Source: Collybia mongolica
Lineage: Eukaryota > Basidiomycota > Agaricomycetes > Agaricales > Clitocybaceae
Direction: 5' to 3'
Length of the DNA: 64,000 nucleotides
Assembly (NCBI GenBank): GCA_013420905.1
Contig: JAAXNY010000005.1
Location: forward strand, 1,364,001-1,428,000
Made by a program: the position numbers and the translations under genes. The notes under the pieces are model-generated. The model saw only the letters and a list, made by a program, of their open reading frames with translations, did no database searches and was not told where the DNA came from. This document shows positions 9,928 through 19,948 of the stretch, one piece after another (position 1 is the stretch's first letter; each line of letters starts with the position of its first letter).

Positions 9928-11215
9928 GAAGTGCAACAAGTATTTGGCAAGCTCAAATGTGTGGTCATATTACATCTTCATGTTGTGCATCCATCAGGCC
10001 TTCCATGTTGTCAAGCTGCAATCTAATTCTAGGACAATGCCTGACAAGTGTTCCAGAACCAAACTTATCAACAACAAAAAGTAATATAAAGTTGAAGAAA
10101 TTCTGGATAGCTAGTTCTATTGCAACAAGCTGGCTCTAGAAGTATAAAGAAAAGTTAATCAAAAAAAAACATAAGGACTTGTATCTGCCAGTAATGGCCC
10201 TCTACCTCAAGTGTTCTCTGATGGTGTGTACACTTAGCATGAGTGTTGTGATGACAGGGCAAGTGAGTGCCAATGAGGAGTGTGCTGATAGCAGGAAGTG
10301 CAAAGGTGTCCATGGCTGAGTGTGCAATGAAGTGGGACCAAAGGTGCAATGAGCAGGACTCAAGTTGCAATGATGTTGCAATGAGTAAGTCAGTGTTGGA
10401 AGATGTGATAGCATGTGCAGAACAGGTACTCCCCTTGCAGTTGCATCCCTGTGGCTACAATCACTTCATAGCCAGCTTCAATGATCATAGTGGGCATTGC
10501 CCAATTTGCTTTGCATGGTCCAAAGACACCCTTCAGACTATATCCAATACCATCACACCTACCATATCCACTTTCAACATTACCAATAATGTTATATACC
10601 CCCTGGCTGTCACAGTCATGCTGGGTGGACTTGTTCTTGACCCTCAGCAAGCCATTATCACCAATGTGATGCTGTGGGAGAATGCTTTCTAGACAAAACA
10701 CAAATGCAAGTTTGACAACAAGAAGGCCAAATGACTCACTACTGGGGCAAAATGTTATACCACCAACATTCCAATGGCTAGCACTTTTCCTGTAAACCAC
10801 ATCTTGCTACCTACCCCTAATGACTTTTCCCTGACCCCTGCCAGGTCCCACATTCTGCTTAATACTGACTTTGCAGTACCATCTGACTTCCCAGTTGACC
10901 CTGCCCCAGATCATGGTGCCACCCACAACACTGATATGAGTGAAACTTCCCATATCAACAACTAACAAGCAATTTGTGATGCCAATTGCTGGAGGGTATA
11001 TGTAGTAGAACCATGACTTGTTACTACCTCACATTCCTTACATCTTGTCTAACATGGACAACTAGATTAGATTGCTATCATGTTGCTCACTATACCCCTT
11101 ATCACTTATGTTTCACCTTCTTGATTTGGACTACCTAGCTACCAAAACCATATATAAGCCCCCTGTTGTTACCTACAGAAATCAGAACTCTTATACCTGT
11201 CTATCTGTATCTCAA
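9928..11215. other. Old repeat DNA between the two Copia elements
   Basis: No intact gene. It holds the GAAGT duplication of the solo LTR-G, the degraded frame at 10267-10965, and at its right end a promoter-like stretch (ATATATAAGCCCCC near 11150) that is probably part of another LTR interrupted by the plus-strand Copia. Confidence 0.5.
10267..10965 (+). pseudogene. Degraded ORF of unknown origin
   Basis: One plus-strand frame stays open from 10267 to 10692 and, after two in-frame stops (TAG, then TGA), again from 10774 to 10965. The amino-acid content looks coding: a Cys/His cluster near 10440-10510 (HPCGYNHF, then HSGHCPIC) followed by a Pro/Thr-rich tail. I do not recognise the family. 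Position beside LTR-like DNA suggests a retroelement gag or similar relic. No function is proposed. Confidence 0.35.
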
Positions 11216-11220
11216 AAGAA

Positions 11221-11609
11221 TGTTAGAACTGACCACATGCATCTCCATACACAGCCTTATGCTGTTTCTGTCACCCCTGATCCACCTGATCCTTATCAGA
11301 TGGTTATCATGGTCTGGTGACTATTGTCTCTATTGTTCTTGATCTCTTGGCATCTGACCAGATGACCAGATGCTGATCACTATCATACCAGATGATCAGA
11401 TCCTTATCATCTTCTTATTGTTCTTATTGTCTTTACTCTCCTTATTGTTCTAGCACATATATATAGGAGAGTAGATAGTCCTGAAGTCCCCAGTTACTTA
11501 CTTCGGACTTCAGGTTAGTACAGCTTCTGTTTGATCAATAAACAAGTTACTTACTTCGGACTTCAGCTGTTGGCTGTCACAGACATCCCTGCACCTTCCT
11601 ATTCTAATA
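11221..11609 (+). repeat. Copia-A 5' LTR (plus copy)
   Basis: Begins TGTTAGAA, ends TTCTAATA. A TATATATA box at 11458-11465 is the probable promoter, and AATAAA near 11537 a probable poly(A) signal. The block ACTTACTTCGGACTTCAG occurs twice. Confidence 0.95.
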
Positions 11610-11627
11610 GGTTATGGGCCCCGCGCT
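11610..11627 (+). other. Primer-binding site, half-tRNA type (plus copy)
   Basis: GGTTATGGGCCCCGCGCT immediately follows the LTR. It is complementary to the anticodon-stem region of an initiator tRNA-Met, not to a tRNA CCA end. Confidence 0.75.
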
Positions 11628-12004
11628 CTAACAGCTCTAGTTCAAGTATCCACTCCATTGCTGCCTATATACAGTCTCTGTTTCGCATTTTTGCCTTTAT
11701 AGTGTTGTGCTCCCCCTCTAGTTACAAGGGCATCCAACTTTTGGGACCATACTCTTCAGTGGGTTGGTTTTCATCCTACCTAGGAAATAACCCAGTAATC
11801 ATCCTGGTGCTCCTGGAGGTGCTACAATTGGGATTGCTTATTAGTTACAGTAGAATACTCTCAGCACTCACTTCCTGCACACACTCCTGAAGGCTCAGCT
11901 GTGGAACCCTGCCTTTTGTTGTTACAAAGGACCTTGGTTGTATTCCTGGTTGATATAAACCCTGCTCAGAGTCTCTATCCCATCTCCAAATTTCGCTTTT
12001 TTCA

Positions 12005-15000
12005 ATGTCTTCCCTCACTAAACCCACCTTTCCTCTCCTCAATGACTACAACTACACTTCATGGGCTGGTGATATGGCTGCCTGGCTTCGCTCCCAAGGC
12101 CTCTGGAGGATTGTAGATGGCTCATCTAAACAGCCTACTCTGTCCTCACCTCCCACTCTGGAGCAGCTCACTGCTGTTGATGCCTATCTTCAGAAATCAG
12201 ACAAAGCTGCTGGTCACATATTCTTAATGGTGGAGCCATCTCAGAAGATCCATTTCAACAAGATCACTGATGATCCCATCAAGATGTGGACTGCCCTTGA
12301 AGCTGTGCACATGCAGAGGCGTCCGGGCACCAGATTCAATGCCTATGACGATTTGTTCTCTATCAGGAAGCAAGAGGAGGAATCCTTGCAGAGTTTGATG
12401 AACAGAGTTGAGGAATCCATCTCCACCATTCAAAATTTGCGCCCTGCCAGCTTTACTCTAGCTGAACTGGATGCTGAGCTCGCTTCTATGGCTTTGATCA
12501 GAGCCCTTCCAGAGGACTACAGTGCTTTTGTCTCCACACTCTTGATGAAGGACACACTGGACAAGGCTACAGTGCATCAAGCCTTTGTCACAGAGGAGAC
12601 CTCTCGTCGTCGTCGGGCTTCTGACCAGCTAGCAATGGCTGCCAGCACTCCAAAGCTCTCTTGTGACTTCTGTGGCAAGACTGGCCACATTATGGCCAAG
12701 TGCTTTGCATTTGAAGCTGCACAGAAGAGGGCCAGAGACAATGCCAAGCAGCAGACTACTGGCAACAACAAGCCCAGGCAGAGAAAGCGAAATGAGGGTG
12801 CTAATAAGGCACAGGAGCACAAGGACACTTCCAATGATGATGACCCCAAAGTAGAATTTGCTGGCAATGCAAGTACTCGTCTCCCTGATCATTCTGATCT
12901 TTCCACTCCACTCCAGCTTGATGCTGACTTCAATTGGCTTGCAGACTCAGGGGCCACTTCTCATATGACCCCTCATCGCCATTGGGTCCGAAATTATGCC
13001 CCCCATCGCGTCCCAATCAAGCTAGCAGACAACAGCATCATTTATTCAGCTGGAGTGGGCACTGTGGTCTTCAACCCAGTTGTAAGAGGAAAGAATCTTC
13101 AATCTGTAGAGTTTACCAGAGTCCTGCATGTACCCCAACTCCGAAATAACCTCCTCTCAATCCTATATTTAACAAGAGTCAAAGGCTTCAACATCTTTGT
13201 TGATAATCAGGCTTTGTGGTTCAGATTGAGGAAGGACAACACCAACTTGTTCTGTGCTTCCATTAATGCAAATAACTGTGCACACTTGGATGGAACAGTG
13301 GAACCCATTTCGGAGTATGCAAATCTCGCTTCCACCCTGCCCCTTGACTTCTCCCTGTGGCATCGACGCCTTGCACACCATAATTATGCAGATGTGCGCA
13401 GAATGGTCAGAGAGCAATTGGTAACAGGAATGGATGTCAACTCATCTCAGAAGCCAGATCCCATTTGTGAACCTTGCCTTGCAGGCAAAATGAAGTCTAA
13501 TCCCTTTCCCTCTACTGGGCATCGTGCAAAGGAGCCTCTGGAACTCATTCACACTGATCTGCATGGGCCTTTACCAGTCAAATCCCATGCTGGTTCACTC
13601 TACTGGATGACATTCATTGATGACTGCACTGATTTCAAGGCTTCTGTGCCACTGAAGCGGAAAAGCCAGGCTCTATATGCATTCCAAGTCTTTAAAGCTC
13701 ATGCAGAGAACCACTTCAAAGACAAGAAGATCAAGGCCATGCAGGATGACAAGGGGGGAGAGTACATGTCCAATGAGTTCATTAAATTCACAGACCTGTG
13801 TGGCATTGAGAGAAGGCACACTACTCGCAACAGACCACAGCAGAATGGTGTTGCTGAGCGAGCCAACAGGACCATGGCAGATGACATTACTGCTATGCTT
13901 ACTGAGTCCCACCTGCCTGCATCATTTTGGGAGCATTGTCTGGCTGCACACATACATGTCTGGAATCGCATTCCTACCTCTGCTGCACCACAGACACCAC
14001 ATGTTGGTTGGTATGGCACCAAGGCTGATGTTGGACACCTCAGAGTCTGGGGGTGCACTGCATATGTGTACATTCAGAGGGATAAGCGCAAATCATTGCA
14101 GTCCCACATGGAAAAGTGTGTATTCATTGGGTATCCTGCTGGGTACAAGGGATGGTTGTTTTACAATCCTACCACCAAGAAGACCATTATTTCTGAGAGA
14201 GCTGAATTTGATGAGCGCTACTTTCCTGGTTTAAGGCAACCACTTCGCACTAGTGCCCCTCCTCCACCCCACCCCATTGTTAACCTTAAGGTCAAGCCAG
14301 CTGAGGGTGATGAAGGCTTGGAATCAGGCTCTGGACCTGATTTTGGGGGGGATGATGATGAATCTGCAGATATGCCAAATCTTGCTCCAAAGCCAAATGC
14401 TACCATTAAACATGAGAATGCTCCTGCTCCTGCCCCTGCCCCTGCTGCTCCTGTCCGACCACGTGGTCGTGCTCCTCGCAATGCCCCCTCCAATGCCTCT
14501 CCAGCACGCACTCGTGCACGCTCTCACCAGCCCTCATCAGCTCCATCTAGCTCCTCTCAAAATCACAATCCTCCTCGCCTCCAGCACACTGTGAATGTCC
14601 CTCCTATCAATCCTGCAAACTACCCACTTCCAGGCAATGATTATGATCCTGACCTTGATGAATCTGAACCATTGAGAAGGTCAGCTCGGTCTGTAAGGCC
14701 CCCAGGATCATGGTGGGTTGTCTCAAGGGACTCTCCTGCCATTCCTGAAGACAGTGATGAGGAGGTCAACTTCACACTTGGAGAACTTGATGAGGATGGC
14801 TACCAGGACATTCACTTTGCTGGTGCTGCTACTGGACCTGGTCCAGATCCTAGGACTTGGAAAATGGCAATGAAATCCAAGGATGCAGACAAGTGGCAGG
14901 CTGCAGCTGATGAGGAGATTGACTCCCTGGTCAATAACAACACCTGGGATGTTGTTGATCTCCCTGAAGGCAAAAAGGCAATTGGATCAGGTTGGGTGTT

Positions 15001-16399
15001 CAAGGTCAAGCGCAACTCAGATGGCACATTGGAGCGATATAAGGGCAGACTGGTGGCCAAGGGCTGTGGACAACGTCCTGGAATTGACTACAATGAGGTC
15101 TTTGCACCAACTTTCCGCCCTGCAGCTCTTAGGCTCATTCTTGCAATTGCTGGTATTGAGGACATGGAGTTGAGAGCAGTGGATATCACCTCTGCTTTTC
15201 CCAATGGTGATCTTGAAGAGGACATCTATATGCGTCCTCCTGAGGGCTATGACTTTGGTGGCAAGGTGCTCAAGCTCAAAAAGTCGCTTTATGGCTTAAA
15301 GCAAGCTGCCAGGCAATGGAACAAGAAGCTACACACCACTCTCAGTGGAATGGGATTCAAACGCCTTGAATCTGACCGCTCTATCTACCTGTATGTCAAG
15401 GGAGAGGTCAAGATCATTGTCCCCATTTACATTGATGACATTACACTTGCTTCGAAATCCAATGCTGCCATTGACAGGACCATCAAAGAGCTCTCTCAGC
15501 ATTTCAAACTTCGTGATCTTGGCCCCACTCAGTTCTTGCTTGGTGTAGAAGTCATTAGGGATCGTGCCAAACGCTCTATTGCACTCTCTCAGCGTCAATA
15601 CATTGTTGATATGCTTGAGAGGTATGATATGACAACCTGCAACTCTGTCAGCACGCCATTGCCTCCTGGTATTGTGCTCAGCAAGGACATGTGCCCGAAA
15701 ACCGATGCAGAAATTGAGGAAATGCAAAATGTGCCCTACCTCAGCCTAGTTGGTTCACTCCAATACCTTGTAGGAATGACTCGGGCTGATATGGCAGCTG
15801 GTGTATCCAAGCTTGCTCGTTTTAACTCCAATCCTGGCCCCAAACACTGGGCAGCTGCAAAGCACATGCTCAGATATTGCAAAGGCACAATGGATTACAA
15901 GCTGCAGTACAAGGCTAATGGTCTACCCCTGGAGTTCACCTCCTACTGCGATGCTTCCCATGCTGATTGCCCAGATACTGGACGCTCCACTGGTGGCTAT
16001 GTGACTATCTTGGGTGGAGGAGCTATTGGCTGGAGCAGCAAACTGCAGACATTTGTGACCCTTTCCACAACTGAAGCAGAATATGTTGCTGCTGTTGAAG
16101 CTGGCAAGGAGATTCTCTGGATGCGAAATTTGATGCATGAAATGGGATATACAGTCAAAGTGTCATCACCTTTGATGATTGACAACTTGTCTGCCCTGAG
16201 TGTTACCAAGAATCCAGAGCACCATGGGCGCATGAAGCAGCTTGATCTCCGCTTCTTCTGGCTTAGAGATCAGGTTGAGAATGGAGTCATTGTCACCCAC
16301 CACATTCCTGGTACTGCACAGGTTGCTGACATCCTGACCAAAGCACTTCCCCTTGCAAAAGTGAAGTTCTGCAGAGAAATGATGGGCATTGCACCATAA
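12005..16399 (+). CDS. Copia Gag-Pol polyprotein, 1,464 aa
   Basis: Intact frame with the same domain order as the minus copy: Gag, zinc knuckle C220-C233, protease ADSGATS, GAG-pre-integrase, integrase D518/D582/E618, acidic Pro-rich linker, reverse transcriptase with YIDD at 1142-1145, RNase H ending TEAEYVAAVEAGKE. Two substitutions separate it from the minus copy (Gln691 for Arg; Ala912 for Val); neither falls on a catalytic motif. The Gln691 codon CAG replaces CGG, a CpG-type transition. A leader of about 400 bp precedes the start. It should be able to mobilise itself and the partner copy. Confidence 0.96.
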   Translation: MSSLTKPTFPLLNDYNYTSWAGDMAAWLRSQGLWRIVDGSSKQPTLSSPPTLEQLTAVDAYLQKSDKAAGHIFLMVEPSQKIHFNKITDDPIKMWTALEAVHMQRRPGTRFNAYDDLFSIRKQEEESLQSLMNRVEESISTIQNLRPASFTLAELDAELASMALIRALPEDYSAFVSTLLMKDTLDKATVHQAFVTEETSRRRRASDQLAMAASTPKLSCDFCGKTGHIMAKCFAFEAAQKRARDNAKQQTTGNNKPRQRKRNEGANKAQEHKDTSNDDDPKVEFAGNASTRLPDHSDLSTPLQLDADFNWLADSGATSHMTPHRHWVRNYAPHRVPIKLADNSIIYSAGVGTVVFNPVVRGKNLQSVEFTRVLHVPQLRNNLLSILYLTRVKGFNIFVDNQALWFRLRKDNTNLFCASINANNCAHLDGTVEPISEYANLASTLPLDFSLWHRRLAHHNYADVRRMVREQLVTGMDVNSSQKPDPICEPCLAGKMKSNPFPSTGHRAKEPLELIHTDLHGPLPVKSHAGSLYWMTFIDDCTDFKASVPLKRKSQALYAFQVFKAHAENHFKDKKIKAMQDDKGGEYMSNEFIKFTDLCGIERRHTTRNRPQQNGVAERANRTMADDITAMLTESHLPASFWEHCLAAHIHVWNRIPTSAAPQTPHVGWYGTKADVGHLRVWGCTAYVYIQRDKRKSLQSHMEKCVFIGYPAGYKGWLFYNPTTKKTIISERAEFDERYFPGLRQPLRTSAPPPPHPIVNLKVKPAEGDEGLESGSGPDFGGDDDESADMPNLAPKPNATIKHENAPAPAPAPAAPVRPRGRAPRNAPSNASPARTRARSHQPSSAPSSSSQNHNPPRLQHTVNVPPINPANYPLPGNDYDPDLDESEPLRRSARSVRPPGSWWVVSRDSPAIPEDSDEEVNFTLGELDEDGYQDIHFAGAATGPGPDPRTWKMAMKSKDADKWQAAADEEIDSLVNNNTWDVVDLPEGKKAIGSGWVFKVKRNSDGTLERYKGRLVAKGCGQRPGIDYNEVFAPTFRPAALRLILAIAGIEDMELRAVDITSAFPNGDLEEDIYMRPPEGYDFGGKVLKLKKSLYGLKQAARQWNKKLHTTLSGMGFKRLESDRSIYLYVKGEVKIIVPIYIDDITLASKSNAAIDRTIKELSQHFKLRDLGPTQFLLGVEVIRDRAKRSIALSQRQYIVDMLERYDMTTCNSVSTPLPPGIVLSKDMCPKTDAEIEEMQNVPYLSLVGSLQYLVGMTRADMAAGVSKLARFNSNPGPKHWAAAKHMLRYCKGTMDYKLQYKANGLPLEFTSYCDASHADCPDTGRSTGGYVTILGGGAIGWSSKLQTFVTLSTTEAEYVAAVEAGKEILWMRNLMHEMGYTVKVSSPLMIDNLSALSVTKNPEHHGRMKQLDLRFFWLRDQVENGVIVTHHIPGTAQVADILTKALPLAKVKFCREMMGIAP

Positions 16400-16480
16400 A
16401 GCAAATGATTTTCTTTCTATTGTTTCATTAGGTAGTTATTCTTTTTGCATACTTTTCTAGTTTAGAGATGCATCAGATCA

Positions 16481-16486
16481 GGGGGG
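16481..16486 (+). other. Polypurine tract of plus Copia
   Basis: GGGGGG followed by TG just before the 3' LTR, the usual place for second-strand priming. Confidence 0.7.
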
Positions 16487-16488
16487 TG

Positions 16489-16877
16489 TGTTAGAACTGA
16501 CCACATGCATCTCCATACACAGCCTTATGCTGTTTCTGTCACCCCTGATCCACCTGATCCTTATCAGATGGTTATCATGGTCTGGTGACTATTGTCTCTA
16601 TTGTTCTTGATCTCTTGGCATCTGACCAGATGACCAGATGCTGATCACTATCATACCAGATGATCAGATCCTTATCATCTTCTTATTGTTCTTATTGTCT
16701 TTACTCTCCTTATTGTTCTAGCACATATATATAGGAGAGTAGATAGTCCTGAAGTCCCCAGTTACTTACTTCGGACTTCAGGTTAGTACAGCTTCTGTTT
16801 GATCAATAAACAAGTTACTTACTTCGGACTTCAGCTGTTGGCTGTCACAGACATCCCTGCACCTTCCTATTCTAATA
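16489..16877 (+). repeat. Copia-A 3' LTR (plus copy)
   Basis: 389 bp, same sequence as 11221-11609 by eye, followed by the AAGAA duplication. Confidence 0.95.
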
Positions 16878-16917
16878 AAGAATGTGTGCTGCTAGTTGAA
16901 TTGTTACTATCATCACA

Positions 16918-17116
16918 TCTGTATATAACATTTTGTTGGGAGTAAGATTCTGAGTTAGTTTGTCTTTGAATTGAGTGTTTTAAGTGCTTGTGGAAGCCAG
17001 AAAATGCAAAAACCATTCTCTCCAGCGAACTTGTTAGTCTACAATCTGATTAAATTTATTTACCAGCACCTATTTTCATCAGTAAGCAACTTTTCTAAGC
17101 ATTGCACCCCCATTGT
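16918..17116. other. Short spacer between repeat DNA and CGI121
   Basis: AT-rich, no ORF or RNA gene recognised. It must include the CGI121 3' untranslated region. Confidence 0.4.
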
Positions 17117-17876
17117 TCATACTATAACTGACTTCATGGCTACAGTACTTACTACAAAATTATTGACTGCTTTGACGTCACTGAAAATCGTTAGTTCACT
17201 ATTCAGCTTATGATACTGAAAAATGAGAGTTTCTTCAACTGATGAGAATCTTGTCTATTGTTGTGGCTTACCTTTCGTACTGACGTCCAATCCGTCAGTC
17301 GATTCAATATTGTAAGCGAAGCTTCTGTGCCGACAATCGCCTCTGACATAGATTCCCGAACCCTCGCCTCCGATACATCGGGCCCACCAATTCGAACAAT
17401 CAACACATCCGTTGAGACCTCAGAAATGCCATACCGCCGGATAGCTTCACTGATCTAATATGGAGTAAGATAATAGTAGAATATCAAAAATAGCTGAAAA
17501 TCAACATTGTTCGTGGGATTGAGAGCCCAGAGTACTTCGGAGTGCACAGTCTTTGTGCGCAGTGAGTTTTGAGATTGCGCGAGGATGGCTTGATAGATAG
17601 CTGTCTGGAGATGTAGGCGACTAGTTATCTACATCCCCGAACGTAGGGAATTGTGAGGCTTGTGAATGTGAATGTGAAACGGGGCCGACCAACAAGATGA
17701 GCATCGATGAACGAAAAGTTGACCGCCTCTCGCTCCTCATCACCAAGTGGGCCCGGGGCAGCCGCGGCGTTAATTATACGTTTTCTCAAGGTGGCGGCGT
17801 TGGTGACATTGGTATAAAGAGCGGCATAAGCCAGTGAGGACGAAGCCTGGAAATGGGGAAAGGAGAAGACTTCCAT
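17117..17876 (-). CDS. CGI121: KEOPS/EKC complex subunit Cgi121 (TPRKB family)
   Basis: Cgi121 is the small subunit of KEOPS/EKC, which makes t6A37 in ANN-decoding tRNAs; it binds the Bud32 kinase. Four exons on the minus strand: 17694-17876, 17506-17628, 17272-17454 and 17117-17215, all phase 0. The introns of 65, 51 and 56 bp have GT..AG ends, and the product is 195 aa. Family signatures are LYTNVTNAATLRKRI near residue 21, FIDAHL at the first junction, then LHLQTAIYQAI, TKTVHSEVLWALNPTNN and ISEAIRRYGIS, and DVLIVRIGG. The start at 17876 (MEVFSFPHF) fits the family N-terminus better than an in-frame codon 16 residues upstream. The last exon (YHKLNSEL...) gives the family KLN-type end followed by about 27 less conserved residues, so the C-terminus is the least certain part. 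Confidence 0.9.
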
Positions 17877-17972
17877 CGGGGGTTGTGCTGTTTGTAAGCC
17901 ACAAGTTGCCGAGTGTAGCACCAATCGTCACTTGTTTCGTCCCAACCACTCAGAGAGCTGTGCTCCTCACCA
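17877..17972. promoter_or_regulatory. Divergent promoter, CGI121 and PDI-like gene
   Basis: Only 96 bp separate the two start codons, which face away from each other, so the genes must share a bidirectional promoter or have overlapping 5' UTRs. No TATA box is evident. Confidence 0.65.
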
Positions 17973-19948
17973 ATGCATCTTCTCACTTTTTTCAGAGAAC
18001 TTCCAATATCCCTTGTTCTTACTTCTCTGGTACTAGCCTCTTCCGCCCTTCCCGTTCATTCAACTCAACTTACCCCCGCCAATTTCTGGGAGACAATCTC
18101 TGGCGGCCTTTGGTTCATCGAACATTTCTCGCCCCATTGTAGCCATTGCCGAGATTTTGCTCCAACATGGGAGAAATTAGTTGGAGAAACCGAAAGAAAC
18201 ACCCCCACCGTTCGTCTCGCTCAAGTCGACTGTGCAGTCTACGGAGGTACGCCGAGCTCTTGCTCAACCCTAGTCAAACCATGCAAACGAAGACAGATTT
18301 CTGTAGCGAGAGCGGCATTAAAGGATACCCAACATTAACCATGTACAACAACGGTGCCCCCATTGAGAAATATAAAGGCAACAGGCATCTTGGCGACCTG
18401 CAAACTTTCGTCAAACGCCTTGCTGATTCGATGACAATGGCAGAACCAGAAACAACGCACTCAGTTAACAATGAAGGCGAAATAGTGGATCTCAACCCTG
18501 ATAATTTCGTGAACCACCTCTCGAAAGGACCCATGTTCGTCAAGTTCTTTGCGCCTTGGTGTGGTCATTGCAAGAAGTTGGCTCCCATCTGGAAACAGTT
18601 AGGACGACATATGCAAAACAAGCTCATGATTGCTCAAGTCAATTGTGACGACCATAGTGACCTATGTAAACGATATGGAGTGCAAGCATACCCTATGCTC
18701 CTTTACCTCGGTGCGGGTGGGCTGAGATCAGAATATAATGGTGGTCGGAAGTTGGAGCAACTAAAGGCATTCTCTGAAAAAGCAAGTGCAGAGTGGGTAG
18801 CTATTACGCCCTTTTCAGTACTGTTGTCTCACATTTCTCATGGATTTCCCTCAACATAGTGGACTCCAAGCCATCAAATCCGACCAGCTGAATGAACTCG
18901 TCGCCCAAAACGAAGTTGTATACCTCCTCCTTCATTCAACCGCGGATACGGAGACAATAGTGCGTAGATCGTGATCGTTCAGAGGTTCGTGTTTGACGTC
19001 ACATAGAAAATGGTTCGAAGTGCAGCCGGACCTCTCTTGGGGTCACCAATAATATTCACATCCTCAGATTCCAATTTATTATCTCAATTCTCCATCCCAC
19101 AAACTAGTACCTGGGCTCTCATTGCTTTTAAGGACCACGACATCCAAACACCTTCATCTGTCATTCACGAACGCATATCCTCTGAGAAAAAGTTGACAAC
19201 GTGGCTTCTCTCGCATCGCCTCAGTACCATAATCGAGCTCAACCAAGACACATTCCAACAAGTCATGAATGCACCCCAGGAGCCCCTGGTTGTTATCGCT
19301 GCAGTGACAAAGGAAATCAAGGACAAAGTTAAGGAACGCTTCAGGGAGATTAGCAAGAAATGGAGAATCAGGACATCAGGAAGTGGAACAATTCACGAGC
19401 GGGATGTAGTTTTTTCTTGGATGGATGCAGAACGATGGTCAGACTGGATGAAGAGCATGTACGGGATCTCAAAGGACACAGAACACGATGGAACATTGGA
19501 TGAAGTTCGTGTCGTCATCGCGGATCATAAGGTACATACCTGGTTATCTATCTACTCTTCACCTCATCCTAAGGCAAATTAGCGGTTAATTTATTACGAC
19601 AAAGACTCTTCTGAATCCCGGATTAAAATTACCTCCACTGCGGCTTTGTTCTCCGCTATTGAAGCCGCTGCAGCTGGTAAGCTTCGCTTCAAGCATTCTG
19701 AGAATTTTGTCGAAAGAATGGCCAGAGTACGTACTTCCCATTTTTCATATTCCTCGACTAATCATTACAATCAGTTTTTAAACACAAAGATGACAGCGGT
19801 TGAAGCATATGTCATTACATATCCACTTCGTGCAATATTTTTTGCCTTGTTGATCATCGTGCTCATCATTTTGGGGCTAAAAAGGCTGATCGCGGACGAT
19901 ATACCCACAGATCGGGATTACAGAGCGAAGACTGATCGACTGGATTAG
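17973..19948 (+). CDS. Membrane-anchored PDI-like protein, two thioredoxin domains
   Basis: Probable ER oxidoreductase that forms or isomerises disulfides in secretory proteins. Six exons: 17973-18246, 18297-18792, 18860-18959, 19007-19531, 19583-19726 and 19775-19948. The introns are 47-67 bp and join in frame to give 570 aa. Residues 1-30 look like a signal peptide (hydrophobic ISLVLTSLVLASSALPV). Thioredoxin domain 1 has CSHC at 56-59 in place of the usual CGHC. Domain 2 has APWCGHCKK at 178-185 and the cis-Pro motif AYPML. A less similar region follows, then one transmembrane segment at about 533-548 (FFALLIIVLIILGL) and a short charged cytosolic tail without KDEL. This layout resembles the yeast Eps1 type. 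The last intron (48 bp) has no stop and is a multiple of three, so it could also be retained. Confidence 0.88.

Larger units (their letters stand above)
11221..16877 (+). mobile_element. Complete Copia retrotransposon, plus copy
   Basis: 5,657 bp, LTRs 11221-11609 and 16489-16877, perfect duplication AAGAA at 11216-11220 and 16878-16882. Order: 5' LTR, PBS 11610-11627, leader to 12004, gag-pol 12005-16399, polypurine run 16481-16486, 3' LTR. Both LTRs share an A (AATAAACAAG) where the minus copy has C in both of its LTRs, as expected if each pair was copied from one RNA template. Intact and young. Confidence 0.96.
10975..16917 (+). repeat. Possible LTR split by the plus-strand Copia
   Basis: Removing the Copia and one AAGAA copy joins 10975-11220 to 16883-16917, giving a unit of about 281 bp. 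It starts TGTGATG and ends CATCACA (perfect 7-bp inverted ends), with a TATATAAG box inside. No target duplication is visible, so it may be one LTR of a broken element. Tentative. Confidence 0.4.
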
